64,000 nucleotides of DNA from Mytilus californianus. Lineage: Eukaryota > Mollusca > Bivalvia > Mytilida > Mytilidae. The DNA is taken from contig NW_026262581.1 of the NCBI RefSeq assembly GCF_021869535.1, forward strand, positions 118,200,771 through 118,264,770, read 5' to 3'. Below, piece after piece: positions 37,601-43,245 of this stretch. The translations under genes were made by a program, and so were the position numbers. The notes under the pieces are model-generated. The model saw only the letters and a list, made by a program, of their open reading frames with translations. It did not search any database and was not told where the DNA came from. How positions within the stretch are numbered: position 1 is the stretch's first letter; each line of letters opens with the position of its first letter.

Positions 37601-39062
37601 GAGATGACATGCAAGTTTGAATATTATCTTGAAAACCTCTATAGATAGAAAAAATCTATCTGGGTGTAATAACAATCACAATGTTGAGGTCTACCTACTG
37701 TCCATTTATATCACATATGTTAGACGCCTACTTATAGAAGTCATTGCTCTCAAATGACAAACTTTTCCGTTTGATTGTTCTGCAATACATGATCTACAAA
37801 TTTATCAATTTAGCTGAAATCGTTGGTCGACTACGTATTTGATTTATTGCTCTTTAAATACTTTTTTTTCAAGTTTTATGCGATTTTGCTTATAATCTTG
37901 GAAGTTATAATAGATAGATAGAAACTTTAAAAAGTTAAATGATCAGCAAGACAAGATATTTTTTTGTGTGTTATTGTCCATTATTTTGATACTATAACAG
38001 AAAAAGAGACACTTTAGATATAAAAAAAGATCCACAGGGGAAAGTCTACAAATAAGTCTACATTTCTCAAATCATTGGTCAAGAAAACGAGAGGCAAAAT
38101 TAAAAATATACCAAAGGGATGTTCAAATCGAAAACAAAAGTTGGGCGGAATGGTGTCTTTCGTCTTTGGAAATGCTTGTTTATTTGAAAACTATTACATT
38201 GGATTCTACATGAAAACAAACGAAAGGCTTCTGACAGATATGTTCAATAACGTTGTTTCTAGTGTAAGTGTTTTTATACTAAGTTTGTCATTCACTTAAA
38301 GTGACTTTAGGCTCAAAATTACGTTGGAAGATAAGGAATCATATGAACTTCAGAGATTATAATTTCATTATTTTCCTAACATTGATGTAAGTCATAGACA
38401 CATTAAATTTTGGAGATTCCTTCTACAAATTCTCACTTGTTAGTGTTATTCCTATAAAAAATGAATTGGAAGTTGTTAAAATATCATATGGCATATTAAA
38501 CAAAAAAAAATGTATAACAAAAGTATCGAACTCAAAGGTAAATTCAAAAAGGAGAAGTCCATAAAAAACTGACAAAATCAAACGTTATTTATCAACGGAA
38601 CAAGTGTAAAACAACTATCATATTACTGATTTTTCCGAAGAAAATGGTGGGTTAAACTATAATAGCTAACTAAACCTCCCACTTCTATGACAGTTGTTTA
38701 TATTTCCGTTATATTGACAAAATTGGGTGACCATTCCAAACAGATGATGATAGGTTAATGTGACAATAATTGGGATCCAGCGGCCAAAACTCTGTAAACA
38801 TACATCAAAGACATACAACATAAAAAATTCAAGCAAACATACAAATAGATCTTACAAAGACGCCAACAAAAATGGTGCTCTAATATATAGTAAATTTGAC
38901 AAAGACGCCAACAAAAAGGTAATGAAATGAGACTATTTAGATATATTGTATATGATTTTTTAATACTAAGACTTATTACTTATTCAGGAACAGTTTCAGT
39001 TCATATACGAAGCAGTTATAGAATACCTGAAAGAGTTTGAGACGTATTCAAATTTCCAGTGA
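2266..39062 (+). CDS. Receptor-type protein tyrosine phosphatase, 3' portion (19 exons, CCP-TM-D1-D2)
   Basis: This gene encodes a single-pass membrane receptor with two tandem cytoplasmic tyrosine phosphatase domains. The 19 exons listed separately total 2,267 coding bases, and every junction phase is compatible, ending in TGA at 39060-39062. The product in the window (about 754 residues) has a Sushi/CCP domain, a transmembrane helix, a juxtamembrane stretch of about 100 residues, D1 with [13 protein letters not shown] and the distal MVQTANQY motif, then D2 with degenerate motifs. D1 should dephosphorylate phosphotyrosine proteins at the plasma membrane; D2 is probably non-catalytic. The 5' end (start codon, signal peptide, other ectodomain modules) lies upstream, so the subtype and ligand cannot be assigned. 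The domain identity is certain. Exon edges were placed by eye on AG/GT sites and could shift by a few bases; additional small exons before 13490 cannot be excluded. Confidence 0.93.
2470..3464 (+). other. RPTP intron sequence, unremarkable
   Basis: First part of the intron between the CCP and transmembrane exons. I see no coding segment or recognised repeat beyond short duplications such as TTATATGTAT near 3230-3250. Confidence 0.5.
3465..3715. repeat. Palindrome-rich block with repeated AAGTCGACTT
   Basis: GTCGAC occurs five times in about 250 bases, mostly inside AAGTCGACTT, together with CGAGATAATTATCTCG and its variants. The phrase GCAACTCGACTTCACGACGG occurs near both ends (about 3493 and 3693). 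Sub-repeats are in both orientations, so the block can fold on itself. No coding potential. Confidence 0.7.
3716..4750 (+). repeat. Dispersed repeat family D with tandem units and a (GACA)n tail
   Basis: The unit CCATAACTCTGCACAAAATC, followed by a GACCAGAACAAAATTCGAACTTGATCTG-like stretch and GTCATGATAA, occurs three times (about 4030, 4270 and 4430). A copy of another repeat interrupts it at 4125-4250. The block ends in a (GACA)n tetranucleotide array at about 4580-4642. The ORFs over the array on both strands (poly-TDRQ and poly-CLSV) are translations of the repeat. Confidence 0.8.
4751..6073 (+). other. RPTP intron sequence, unremarkable
   Basis: AT-rich intron sequence up to the transmembrane exon. 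No coding exon or recognised repeat found. Confidence 0.45.
6074..6185 (+). CDS. RPTP exon: transmembrane segment
   Basis: Flanked by TTTGTAG and GTAAGAA, phase 1 to 2. It encodes a short Ala/Lys stalk, a glycine-rich lead-in (GPAIGGGIG) and a hydrophobic helix rich in Val/Ile of roughly 20 residues, ending in the basic stop-transfer residues IIRR. It lies 3.6 kb after the CCP exon and directly before the cytoplasmic exons. Confidence 0.88.
6551..6980 (-). repeat. Ngaro-like split repeat B2
   Basis: Direct copy of 7258-7670. It starts at TTTATGTCTGATGTGATCAG and includes short tandem sub-repeats with GGTGGCGTACAAAAA and GGCCACTAAC. It is the 3' end of the element. Confidence 0.85.
7058..7258 (-). 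repeat. Ngaro-like split repeat A2
   Basis: Direct copy of 10891-11090, with landmarks ATCTTTCTTGTCGCAGATAA and GTTGTCCACATAGACATAAA. It abuts B1 at 7258 exactly. Confidence 0.88.
7258..7670 (-). repeat. Ngaro-like split repeat B1
   Basis: Copy of B2 with small indels, including a longer A-run near 7590. It follows the truncated pol start on the minus strand. The ORF through it (Phe-rich tail) is not a gene. Confidence 0.85.
7672..8962 (-). pseudogene. Broken gag-like ORF and start of pol of the Ngaro-like element
   Basis: It starts [10 protein letters not shown] at 8962 with a basic Lys-rich N-terminus ([20 protein letters not shown]). After breaks at about 8549, 8300 and 7872 it continues with [35 protein letters not shown] and a Cys/His motif ([20 protein letters not shown]). 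Last comes [19 protein letters not shown] with [12 protein letters not shown], which resembles the N-terminal lead-in of DIRS/Ngaro-type pol proteins. The frame then runs into repeat B1, so the polymerase and recombinase are absent. At least three frame changes make it a pseudogene. Family assignment rests on remembered similarity to mussel tyrosine-recombinase element proteins. Confidence 0.7.
9459..10049 (-). pseudogene. SGNH-hydrolase-like ORF of the Ngaro-like element
   Basis: It begins [21 protein letters not shown] at 10049. [10 protein letters not shown] fits block I (usually GDS), FLQIGGNDA fits block III (GxND), and [14 protein letters not shown] fits the C-terminal Asp/His block. 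One in-frame TAA lies at about 9880 and one frameshift in a T-run near 9545, so it is non-functional. SGNH (GDSL-type) esterase domains are known companions of some retroelements, including Ngaro-type ones. Here it lies between A1 and the gag-like ORF. Confidence 0.65.
10891..11090 (-). repeat. Ngaro-like split repeat A1
   Basis: The 5' end of the element on the minus strand, similar to A2 over its whole 200 bases. It stops at TTAGAT, exactly where A2 meets B1. Confidence 0.88.
11091..11740 (+). other. RPTP intron sequence between repeats
   Basis: AT-rich, with no coding or repeat signal that I recognise. Confidence 0.4.
11741..12210 (+). repeat. Dispersed repeat family A copy
   Basis: Contains ATCACTGAAGATACATTTAT, CAGTTGTTGTC, the CCGTTGGTTTTCTCG segment, GCTCATTGTTGAAAGC and a decayed end (TTATTGACAATC). 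A further tail-like fragment lies at about 12505-12575. The ORF at 11841-12119 is a translation of the repeat. Confidence 0.7.
12576..13489 (+). other. RPTP intron sequence, unremarkable
   Basis: No coding segment or recognised repeat found before the juxtamembrane exon at 13490. Confidence 0.4.
13490..13587 (+). CDS. RPTP exon: juxtamembrane 1
   Basis: A 98-base exon after AATTATAG and before GTAAGA, phase 2 to 1. It encodes a basic, polar cytoplasmic segment starting [16 protein letters not shown] and containing [11 protein letters not shown], whose tyrosine could be a phosphorylation site (inference). The 7.3-kb intron before it holds the Ngaro-like element. Confidence 0.8.
13790..14110 (+). 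repeat. Dispersed repeat family F copy
   Basis: Landmarks GTCAATATGATGGAATGTTA, GAGGTTTAGCTAGCTATAAA and GTTTGATGTGTTTGAGCTTT. The same family recurs at 44215-44435 (+) and, inverted, at about 38555-38790. The ORF at 13788-14012 is a translation of it. Confidence 0.7.
14150..15597 (-). mobile_element. 5'-truncated LINE (non-LTR retrotransposon)
   Basis: On the minus strand, near 15510, the sequence encodes [16 protein letters not shown], motif C of non-LTR reverse transcriptases. It continues with [34 protein letters not shown], and the C-terminal part with [11 protein letters not shown] and [17 protein letters not shown], typical of LINE C-termini. Several frame changes show that it is dead. 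The 3' tail reaches about 14150. A second copy of the 3' end lies inverted at 17325-17505. A small inverted-repeat element abuts its upstream end. Confidence 0.8.
15604..15731. mobile_element. Small inverted-repeat element (MITE-like)
   Basis: GGGCTGATATGCAT at 15604-15617 is the exact reverse complement of ATGCATATCAGCCC at 15718-15731. The 128-base unit lies right where the LINE ORF breaks off. It has no coding potential. Confidence 0.55.
15992..16200 (+). CDS. RPTP exon: juxtamembrane 2 and start of the PTP region
   Basis: A 209-base exon after TTATTTAAG and before GTGAGT, phase 1 to 0. It encodes a tyrosine-rich stretch (VYYNEV, GGYYAF) and then the helical lead-in ([23 protein letters not shown]) that precedes PTP domains. 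The sequence YYN fits the pYxN pattern recognised by Grb2-type SH2 domains; use of that site is inference. Confidence 0.85.
16201..17324 (+). other. RPTP intron sequence
   Basis: No exon found between the juxtamembrane exon and the LINE tail. The short ORFs around 16513-16866 on both strands have no recognisable features. Confidence 0.4.
17325..17505 (+). mobile_element. LINE 3'-end fragment
   Basis: Reverse complement of the LINE 3' tail at about 14150-14330: both share TTTACATGTAAAA, the ATGATACTGTC region, GGTTGGCATCCT and TTCTTATGACT. It ends in TTTAATAAAATAAAC. It appears to be an independent, strongly 5'-truncated insertion. Confidence 0.7.
17666..17753 (+). CDS. RPTP exon: D1 start (substrate-recognition loop)
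   Basis: An 88-base exon after TTTTCCAG and before GTGAGT, phase 0 to 1. It ends [13 protein letters not shown], the PTP motif that forms the phosphotyrosine-recognition loop. Confidence 0.92.
18380..18500 (+). repeat. Dispersed repeat family B, partial copy
   Basis: Landmarks GTGCTCCGAAACGGTAAGTA and CATCTGTCGTGTTGCTCATT. Other copies are at 34195, 36985 and 56690 (+), and at 43018, 44565 and 53395 (-). Confidence 0.7.
18557..18682. repeat. Long near-perfect hairpin
   Basis: ATAGATTATTTATGTTTTTT at 18557 is mirrored by its reverse complement ending at 18682. The arms continue through GCATTTTCTCGTTCTCAT-type sequence down to a GGGCGATAGCCC loop, giving arms of about 55-60 bases. Probably a fold-back MITE. 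Confidence 0.7.
19131..19179. repeat. Perfect 19-bp-stem hairpin
   Basis: GTGATAATTTTCATTCTCA and its exact complement flank an 11-base loop. It lies 80 bases upstream of the YINASFI exon and 450 bases from the previous hairpin. Confidence 0.75.
19258..19316 (+). CDS. RPTP exon: D1, YINASFI motif
   Basis: A 59-base exon after GTTACAG and before GTAAGT, phase 1 to 0. It encodes [20 protein letters not shown], the conserved PTP core strand motif. Confidence 0.93.
19317..20740 (+). other. RPTP intron sequence
   Basis: No exon or recognised repeat. The overlapping ORFs at 19466-20081 on both strands show no domain features. Confidence 0.4.
20741..20853 (+). repeat. Fragment of a widespread molluscan dispersed repeat
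   Basis: Contains TTTTCTACTGGACGTTAAGC followed by AAACAACAAACAATCAATCA, the tail of a repeat I recognise as common in mollusc genomes (established knowledge, from memory). Confidence 0.5.
21340..21835 (+). repeat. Probable dispersed repeat (GCGGGAGGTTTGGC region)
   Basis: Two consecutive ORFs (21358-21567, 21616-21822), rich in Phe, Cys and Val, lie on either side of GCTATATAAGCGGGAGGTTT. The composition and this landmark resemble a dispersed mussel repeat rather than an exon. There is no domain. Confidence 0.4.
21994..22030 (+). CDS. RPTP exon: D1 micro-exon ([13 protein letters not shown])
   Basis: Only 37 bases, after ATTTTAG and before GTAAGA, phase 0 to 1. It encodes the conserved GY...YIAAQG segment. 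The D2 equivalent is fused to the following exon, so D1 has one intron that D2 lacks. Confidence 0.92.
22031..23546 (+). other. RPTP intron sequence
   Basis: No coding or repeat signal recognised between the D1 micro-exon and the next D1 exon. Confidence 0.4.
23547..23644 (+). CDS. RPTP exon: D1, DFWRMVW and IVMLTN motifs
   Basis: A 98-base exon after ATTACAG and before GTAATT, phase 1 to 0. It encodes [19 protein letters not shown] followed by [13 protein letters not shown], both hallmark PTP core motifs. Confidence 0.94.
24584..24709 (+). CDS. RPTP exon: D1, CIQYWPD segment
   Basis: A 126-base exon, phase 0-0, after AATTTTAG. It encodes [18 protein letters not shown] and the following beta-strand region ending RRIKLQK. 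The donor is GTGCTT, weaker than the others in this gene. Confidence 0.93.
24710..26145 (+). other. RPTP intron sequence
   Basis: AT-rich, with a possible old repeat near 25280-25390 (CAACTATCCAACATAGACCA). No exon found. Confidence 0.35.
26146..26294 (+). CDS. RPTP exon: D1 WPD loop and first half of the active site
   Basis: A 149-base exon, phase 0 to 2, after TTGACAG. It encodes [12 protein letters not shown] with the general-acid Asp of the WPD loop and ends in VVHC plus two bases of Ser, so the catalytic Cys sits at the exon edge. The donor GTTCAG is unusual. Confidence 0.94.
26295..27420 (+). other. RPTP intron sequence with a partial family F copy
   Basis: About 26540-26720 resembles an inverted, decayed family F copy (AACTCCGAGGAAAATTCAAA, compare 38527). 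The remainder has no recognisable content. Confidence 0.35.
27421..27840 (-). repeat. Dispersed repeat family A, near-complete copy
   Basis: Reverse complement of the copy at 41165-41560 over most of its length: AAGATGTGGTATGAGTGGCA, then GCCTTGGCTC, AACCAACGGTCTAATC, CCTGACTTAGGACAGGTGCA and TGTAACATCACAACATAGAA. A separate plus-strand tail of the same family lies at about 27865-27945. Confidence 0.8.
27946..29073 (+). other. RPTP intron sequence before the catalytic exon
   Basis: No exon found. The minus-strand ORFs at 27985-28523 are overlapping, hydrophobic and featureless. Confidence 0.4.
29074..29209 (+). CDS. RPTP exon: D1 catalytic P-loop
   Basis: A 136-base exon after ATTTCAG and before GTATGT, phase 2 to 0. 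With the preceding exon it completes [10 protein letters not shown], the CX5R signature with both catalytic Cys and Arg, and ends in [11 protein letters not shown], the start of the Q-loop. D1 is therefore predicted to be active. Confidence 0.95.
29493..29642 (+). CDS. RPTP exon: D1 end and D1-D2 linker
   Basis: A 150-base exon, phase 0-0, after AAATTATAG and before GTAAAC. It encodes [14 protein letters not shown], the last D1 helix, then a linker with two Cys and a lysine cluster (KKKKHK). The reading frame stays open for about 25 codons into the intron, so a transcript that kept this intron would end soon after D1. Confidence 0.92.
30150..30249 (+). CDS. RPTP exon: D2 start
   Basis: A 100-base exon after TGTTACAG and before GTACAT, phase 0 to 1. 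It ends [11 protein letters not shown], the D2 counterpart of the D1 NKYKDM loop, and matches the D1 exon at 17666 in phase. Confidence 0.92.
30250..31984 (+). other. RPTP intron sequence
   Basis: No exon found. It contains one copy of the short dispersed motif CTGGATTTACCTTC at 31380-31393. Confidence 0.4.
31985..32058 (+). CDS. RPTP exon: D2, EYINAVF motif
   Basis: A 74-base exon after TTTATAG and before GTAAGG, phase 1 to 0. It encodes [12 protein letters not shown], the counterpart of D1 SYINASFI. Confidence 0.92.
32154..32554. mobile_element. Small inverted-repeat element with an ACACCAT minisatellite
   Basis: The ends are inverted copies: ACAGTCCTTGGATGGTGTAA at 32155 and its complement (TTTACACCATCCAAGGGCTGT) ending at 32553. 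The interior is two arrays of CACCATA/ACACCAT-type repeats separated by about 110 AT-rich bases. The flanks share TCCTTTT on both sides, a possible target duplication with imperfect edges. It lies between two D2 exons. Confidence 0.6.
32555..33591 (+). other. RPTP intron sequence
   Basis: No exon or repeat recognised. The ORF at 32968-33210 has no domain features. Confidence 0.4.
33592..33723 (+). CDS. RPTP exon: D2, [12 protein letters not shown] to IVMLNK
   Basis: A 132-base exon, phase 0-0, after CATGACAG and before GTATGT. It encodes [19 protein letters not shown] and [10 protein letters not shown]. It corresponds to two D1 exons (21994 and 23547) joined. Confidence 0.94.
34195..34530 (+). 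repeat. Dispersed repeat family B, long copy
   Basis: Contains AAGGATATTCAAACTGATAA, CAGGTGCTCCGAAAGGGTAA, CCTGCTCCACATGTG, AATTCGGTAGGTCACATTCG and GGAACATATCCGTCGTCATC. It matches 53395-53590 in reverse and 56690-56990 directly. Confidence 0.75.
34748..34879 (+). CDS. RPTP exon: D2, VYWPEGD segment
   Basis: A 132-base exon, phase 0-0, after AAATCAG and before GTACAG. It encodes [19 protein letters not shown] and the following strand region, parallel to the D1 exon at 24584. Confidence 0.92.
34880..36166 (+). other. RPTP intron sequence
   Basis: No exon or repeat recognised. Confidence 0.4.
36167..36318 (+). CDS. RPTP exon: D2 degenerate WPD region, start of P-loop
   Basis: A 152-base exon, phase 0 to 2, after TCTTTCAG and before GTACGT. 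Where D1 reads FTAWPDKD this exon reads SKFWEENM, so the WPD aspartate is lost. It ends GPVLVHC plus two bases, so the cysteine of the P-loop is kept. Confidence 0.92.
36515..36650 (+). CDS. RPTP exon: D2 P-loop with Arg replaced by Lys
   Basis: A 136-base exon, phase 2 to 0, after TTTTTTAG and before GTAAGT. The joined loop reads HCLNGCDKSG: Cys is present, but the invariant Arg of HCX5R is Lys. The rest ([23 protein letters not shown]) follows the usual D2 pattern. The exon has the same length and phase as its D1 counterpart. Confidence 0.94.
36985..37225 (+). repeat. Dispersed repeat family B copy
   Basis: GGGATATTCAAACTGATAAA, GGTGCTCAGGAAGGGTAAGG and CACATGTGACATCCGTCGTG mark the family. 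The ORF at 36972-37160 is a translation of it. Confidence 0.7.
37366..37960 (+). repeat. Dispersed TTTAGCTCACCTGG-type molluscan repeat
   Basis: It starts TTTTAGCTCACCTGGCCAAA and continues with GTCCGTCGTCTGTACTCATC and GTCCGTTAACTTTTACTAAA, a repeat I recognise as frequent in bivalve introns. The outer limit is approximate. Confidence 0.55.
38075..38299 (+). other. ORF of unknown status within the last intron
   Basis: A 74-codon ORF starting [20 protein letters not shown]. Part of it resembles the family B start (AAAGGGATGTTCAAATCG). There is no domain and no splice-site logic; it is probably not a gene. Confidence 0.15.
38520..38790 (-). repeat. Dispersed repeat family F copy
   Basis: Reads inverted relative to 13790 and 44215: AACCTCCCACTTCTATGACA and TTGACAAAATTGGGTGACCA correspond to the conserved core. 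A short duplication (ACAAAGACGCCAACAAAAA) follows at 38856 and 38897. Confidence 0.6.
38988..39062 (+). CDS. RPTP terminal coding exon
   Basis: After TTATTCAG it encodes [18 protein letters not shown] and a short tail ending NFQ and TGA. This is the last PTP helix, equivalent to [14 protein letters not shown] in D1. The 3' UTR follows. I saw no AATAAA close by; an AATAAA lies at 41121, and ATTAAA variants occur near 40180, so the polyadenylation site is unresolved. Confidence 0.93.
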   Translation, partial: EQFQFIYEAVIEYLKEFETYSNFQ

Positions 39063-40980
39063 ACTTGAAACATCCCTGTAGATAAACTAACTAGCATACT
39101 ATTATATATGTATATTAGTTTCTTTCTTTTGTATAAATATGTTTATTTCTTGAAATGATATATGCATATAATGTGAAAGCTTTAAATTATTCATACTATT
39201 CTTTATCAATCAGTAGGATGTAGTCAGGTTCTTGCCTTAAATGTCTCATTTGCAATAGTTTCGAAAATATTCAGAAAAGGTATTATGCTGAAAAAGGAGA
39301 AGGAACAGTTGATTTCAGGTAACAATTAGGTGTTATTTACTTATTGATTTTGTTTCAAATTTAACGACAATTTACTGTCCAATGTAAGCATATAAATCAT
39401 TATCCTAGAGAGATAGAAATTATTTCCCTTTTGGGCAAACCACCAAACAAATCGGAGATGCTAGTATCAATCTATTGGGATTTTTACTTTAATGTTAATA
39501 GACCAAACATTTTTTTCATATATGTGAACTAAGATAATTTTTCTTATATGTGAACTAAGATAATGCTGCTCGATCCAGAAAGTATCAAGTGGAACATGAC
39601 TATTTTTCACTTTGGTTTATCATTTACTAAATAGAGAATTGTTATGTATTAAAATGAGTTGTACCTCTGTTTGTTCATGTCAGCAGTCTTATTAGTCTCT
39701 GTATATTGAATTAACATGTTCATCGTTTAATTTCAATGCATTTGTATGTCTATATTGATTATTACGTCATAATTCTACATTGGAAAGTTATTTCAGAAAC
39801 TATGAAAATTGTTCCGACATGACAAAATATTTCTATAGCAATTGAATTTACTACACAAGAGTGAATTTCTAATGTGTATACATGTTTTGTGTTAGCCGTC
39901 ATTAGCTTGCTTTGCAATATTATTTCTCGGTATTTCTATTATTTATTTTTTTTATTATTACTTATGCTTTTTTATAATATCAAAGATTTTTTGGTAAATT
40001 AATGAATTATCTGAAGTTACTCTGTTGAAAAATCTGAACGATTTTAAAACTACTTTGACCACAACCGTATGATGTATTTCTCTTAAAGACCTAACAAAAT
40101 TGTTTTTTTTTTATAACAAATGATTTACATAGCAGACCTGTCTATGGTTATAGTTCTCTTAGATGCTTGTTTGAATTAAATTAAATTTTCGATAAATTTG
40201 CAAATGCCAAAGTATACTTCATTCAAGTTTATAACTAGATGAAATTTCTACTCTTTTCAACCAGAATTTGAATTCCTGTGGCTATTGTCCATGAAATCTG
40301 TGAGTCGTTACCATGCAATATAAACTATAATTTGAATGTGTGCAATATATTGTAACACGCTATTTATATCATGCAAACTTATCTCAAATAACTGTTGAAT
40401 TTTTTTTCATAGTGTGTCGTGAAGATTATATTGTTAAGTTTGATAAAGTTTGAAGTTGATAAATCATATGGTTCTGTTATCTACTATGCAAGATATACCT
40501 TTGAGAGTTTTCGTTCGTTTATTTATTTCTTGTTTGCTTGGAAAAATGTATAATACATCTATGAAATAACATATTCTAATACTTTAATGTATGTATTGAA
40601 ATTTTTAATTCGAACACCTATGTTTTTTTTACCTCTGGCTCCAATAACAAACTCTGACTTCAAGGTAAAAGTGCAAAGAGTAGTGGAAACGTTTCTCCAT
40701 CTACAATTGTATAGAGTGTAGAATGTAAATGAGTTTATACTTTTTTTTAAATTGCATGCATTATTTCTAAATATATTTCAAAACTTTAGAAAAAAGTTAA
40801 TAATTAAAATTACGATATTGATATTTGTTTTTTTTTTAATTAAAGGTAATTTCATAACCCAGAAATGTTATATTGGCTAATCAAAAGTGCATAAATCTGA
40901 TGATTTTCTAAATATCAAATATGATACAAATCATAGTTTATACATTTATAAAATTGATATCAAAAATAATTTGAACATGC
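39063..40980 (+). other. RPTP 3' UTR and downstream flank
   Basis: Follows the TGA. No ORF of note. AT-rich, with ATTAAA-like signals near 40180. The extent of the UTR cannot be fixed from the sequence. Confidence 0.4.
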
Positions 40981-40981
40981 A

Positions 40982-41102
40982 ATAATTATGTGGGACAATC
41001 AGAACTCTAAAATAATGGTTTATTCCAGATTGTCCCACTTTTTAAAATTTTAGAGTTCTGATTGTCCAACATGAAAAGTTCTGATTGTACCACATTATTT
41101 TA
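40982..41102. repeat. Nested inverted repeats (GGGACAATCAGAACT unit)
   Basis: GTGGGACAATCAGAACTCTA (arm 40990-41013) pairs with 41046-41069 with one mismatch in 24. An outer third copy, AGTTCTGATTGTACCACATT at about 41077, pairs with the left end too. The loop carries another GATTGTCCCACTT. Likely a small fold-back element. Confidence 0.6.
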
Positions 41103-41164
41103 TGAAGTAAAATGTTATTCAATAAACAAGGTAACTGTTGTTTGTTTTGCTAAATAGACAAGAA

Positions 41165-41560
41165 TTAATTATTGCATTTTATAGTGTGTCTTTCTATGTT
41201 GTGATGTTACACTATTGTTTCAGAAAAAGGGTGAAGGTTTGGTACCATTAAAACGTTTAAACCCGCTGCATTTGTTTGCACCTGTCCCAAGTCAGGAATC
41301 TGATGTTCAGTAGTTGTCGTTTGTTGATGTGGTTCATAAGTGTTTCTCATTTCTCGTTTTTTATATACTAGTAGATTAGACCGTTGGTTTTCCCGTTTTA
41401 CACTAGTAATTTTGGGGGCCCTTTATATCTTACTGTTCGGTGTGAGCCAAGGCTCCGTGTTGAAGACCGTACTGTGACCTATAATGGTTTACTTTTATAA
41501 ATTTTGACTTGGATGGAGAGTTGTCTCATTGGCACTCATACCACATCTTCTTATCTCTAT
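41165..41560 (+). repeat. Dispersed repeat family A, near-complete copy
   Basis: Runs from TTGTGATGTTACACTATTGT through CCTGTCCCAAGTCAGGAATC, GTGAGCCAAGGCTCCGTGTT and GAGAGTTGTCTCATTGGCAC to the CCACATCTTCTTAT end. Best match to 27421-27840 (inverted). Confidence 0.8.
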
Positions 41561-42784
41561 TTAAAATGTTTTTTGACTCATTTACAAACTAAATAAAGTC
41601 AGAAGGATGGTGAGAAGGACATTATGATTAATTTGTAAGTAAAACACTTAGGGAATATTGTTTTTTCGATTGCAGATCTGTAAAATGTTATCATCGCTGA
41701 AATAAGAAGGTCATAAACAATTCCAATATTTAAACATTTGAGAAATATTCCTGAATTAACTATTTAGACAATAGAATAAAATAATGATTGATTGCATTGA
41801 TGGATAGGTTGATTGATTAATACTTAAACTGCAAATATGTGAAAAATGAAAATTTGTATTTTGAATTCTTAAAATACTTCAGTAATACCTTAACTATTTA
41901 AAACCATATTGAAAATTTAACTAATGTTGGTATCCACTAAGTTAAAGTTGAGTTATATTTTACAATCTTTCAAGCTACAATACAGTGACAAAATGGTTTG
42001 GCGATGAATCACAACGAAAAACACATTAGTAGACATTTTTTTCTAATTATTGGCACATGTTTTGTCTTAAGGATGTTCGCATCTCTTGTTTTCTAATTTT
42101 TGTCAGATTTTCGGAATCCTCTGTTTTTATCCATGTAGTGCTAATAAATATTTTGCCCGCTAACCCCTACTTTTCTTTTCATAATTTTAAAAAGCCATAT
42201 TTGAAAATCTCATAAAATCCTTGTTATTTTTTTCAGAGTTTTTGAAAGAAAAAAGGTGCTAATGTTAAATGTATGAAAAGTCTAGAGAAAATCATTTCCC
42301 TCCAAATTTTCAATGGCTTATATCTCGAAAACAAGCACACGGACCCTTCAATTTTTCTGCTTTTTTAGTTCCTTTTTTTCATATATTTTAAATTGATAAA
42401 AGTCTTTTTAAAAGCTTGTTATTTTGAAACAGAGTAGCGAACATCCTGAAACATCCAAAGAATCTTTTACACTTAAAACATAGTTCATTCCATTACTTTA
42501 TATGCTTTGTTCTCTTATGGTTGTGACCTGCTATCTTTTTCCGAATGAACGGGGTATGATTTCAATTAGTGATACGTAAAATGCGTTATTTCGTAGGCCT
42601 ATACTGCAATGTGTTACAAAATTGCAACATCCCCATTTGGTATTCGTTAAGCTAATGATGACTCCCCTTGGACACGGAAATTTGTGACTTTTTGTCAATA
42701 ACATACGAAACACTGTTAGGTTTCACTTGAAAATTTCCCTTCTGCCAATTCCCTTCCATTCCGAAGCGTACATATATTTGTAAT
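41561..42784. other. Intergenic sequence
   Basis: No gene or recognised repeat. The minus ORF at 42531-42713 has no supporting features. Confidence 0.4.
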
Positions 42785-42935
42785 GTCGAGGCCTTTTATA
42801 GCTGACTATGCGGTATGGGTTTTGCTCATTGTTGAAGGCCGTACGGTGACCTATAGTTGTTAACTTCTATATCATTTGGCCTCTGGTTGAGTGTTATCTG
42901 ATTGGCAAACATACCACATCGTCTTATTTTTATAT
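42785..42935 (+). repeat. Dispersed repeat family A, 3' part
   Basis: CGAGGCCTTTTATAGCTGAC, TGCTCATTGTTGAAGGCCGT and ATTGGCAAACATACCACATC. Confidence 0.75.
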
Positions 42936-43017
42936 AGCTTGAAAACGTCTGATCATGTGAACAGTATGTAGTCTGGTTACCTGACACAATTTTTTCAATA
43001 CCGTAAGCGGACTTATA

Positions 43018-43245
43018 TTTTTAAGTGCCACATGTGGAGCAGGATCTGCTTACCCTTCCGGAGCACCTGAGATCACCCCCAGTTTTTGGTAGGGTTCGTG
43101 TTGCTTAGTCTTTAGTTTTCTATGTTGTGTCATCTGTACTATTGTTTGTCTGTTTGTTTTTTTTATTTTTGGCCATGGCGTTGTCAGTTTGTTTTCGATC
43201 TATGAGTTTGACTGTCCCTCTGGTGTCTTTCGTCCCTCTTTTAAG
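43018..43245 (-). repeat. Dispersed repeat family B copy
   Basis: GCCACATGTGGAGCAGGATC, CTTCCGGAGCACCTGAGATC and GGGTTCGTGTTGCTTAGTC are the reverse of the plus-strand copies. A poly-C run lies at about 43428-43453, after the copy. Confidence 0.75.
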
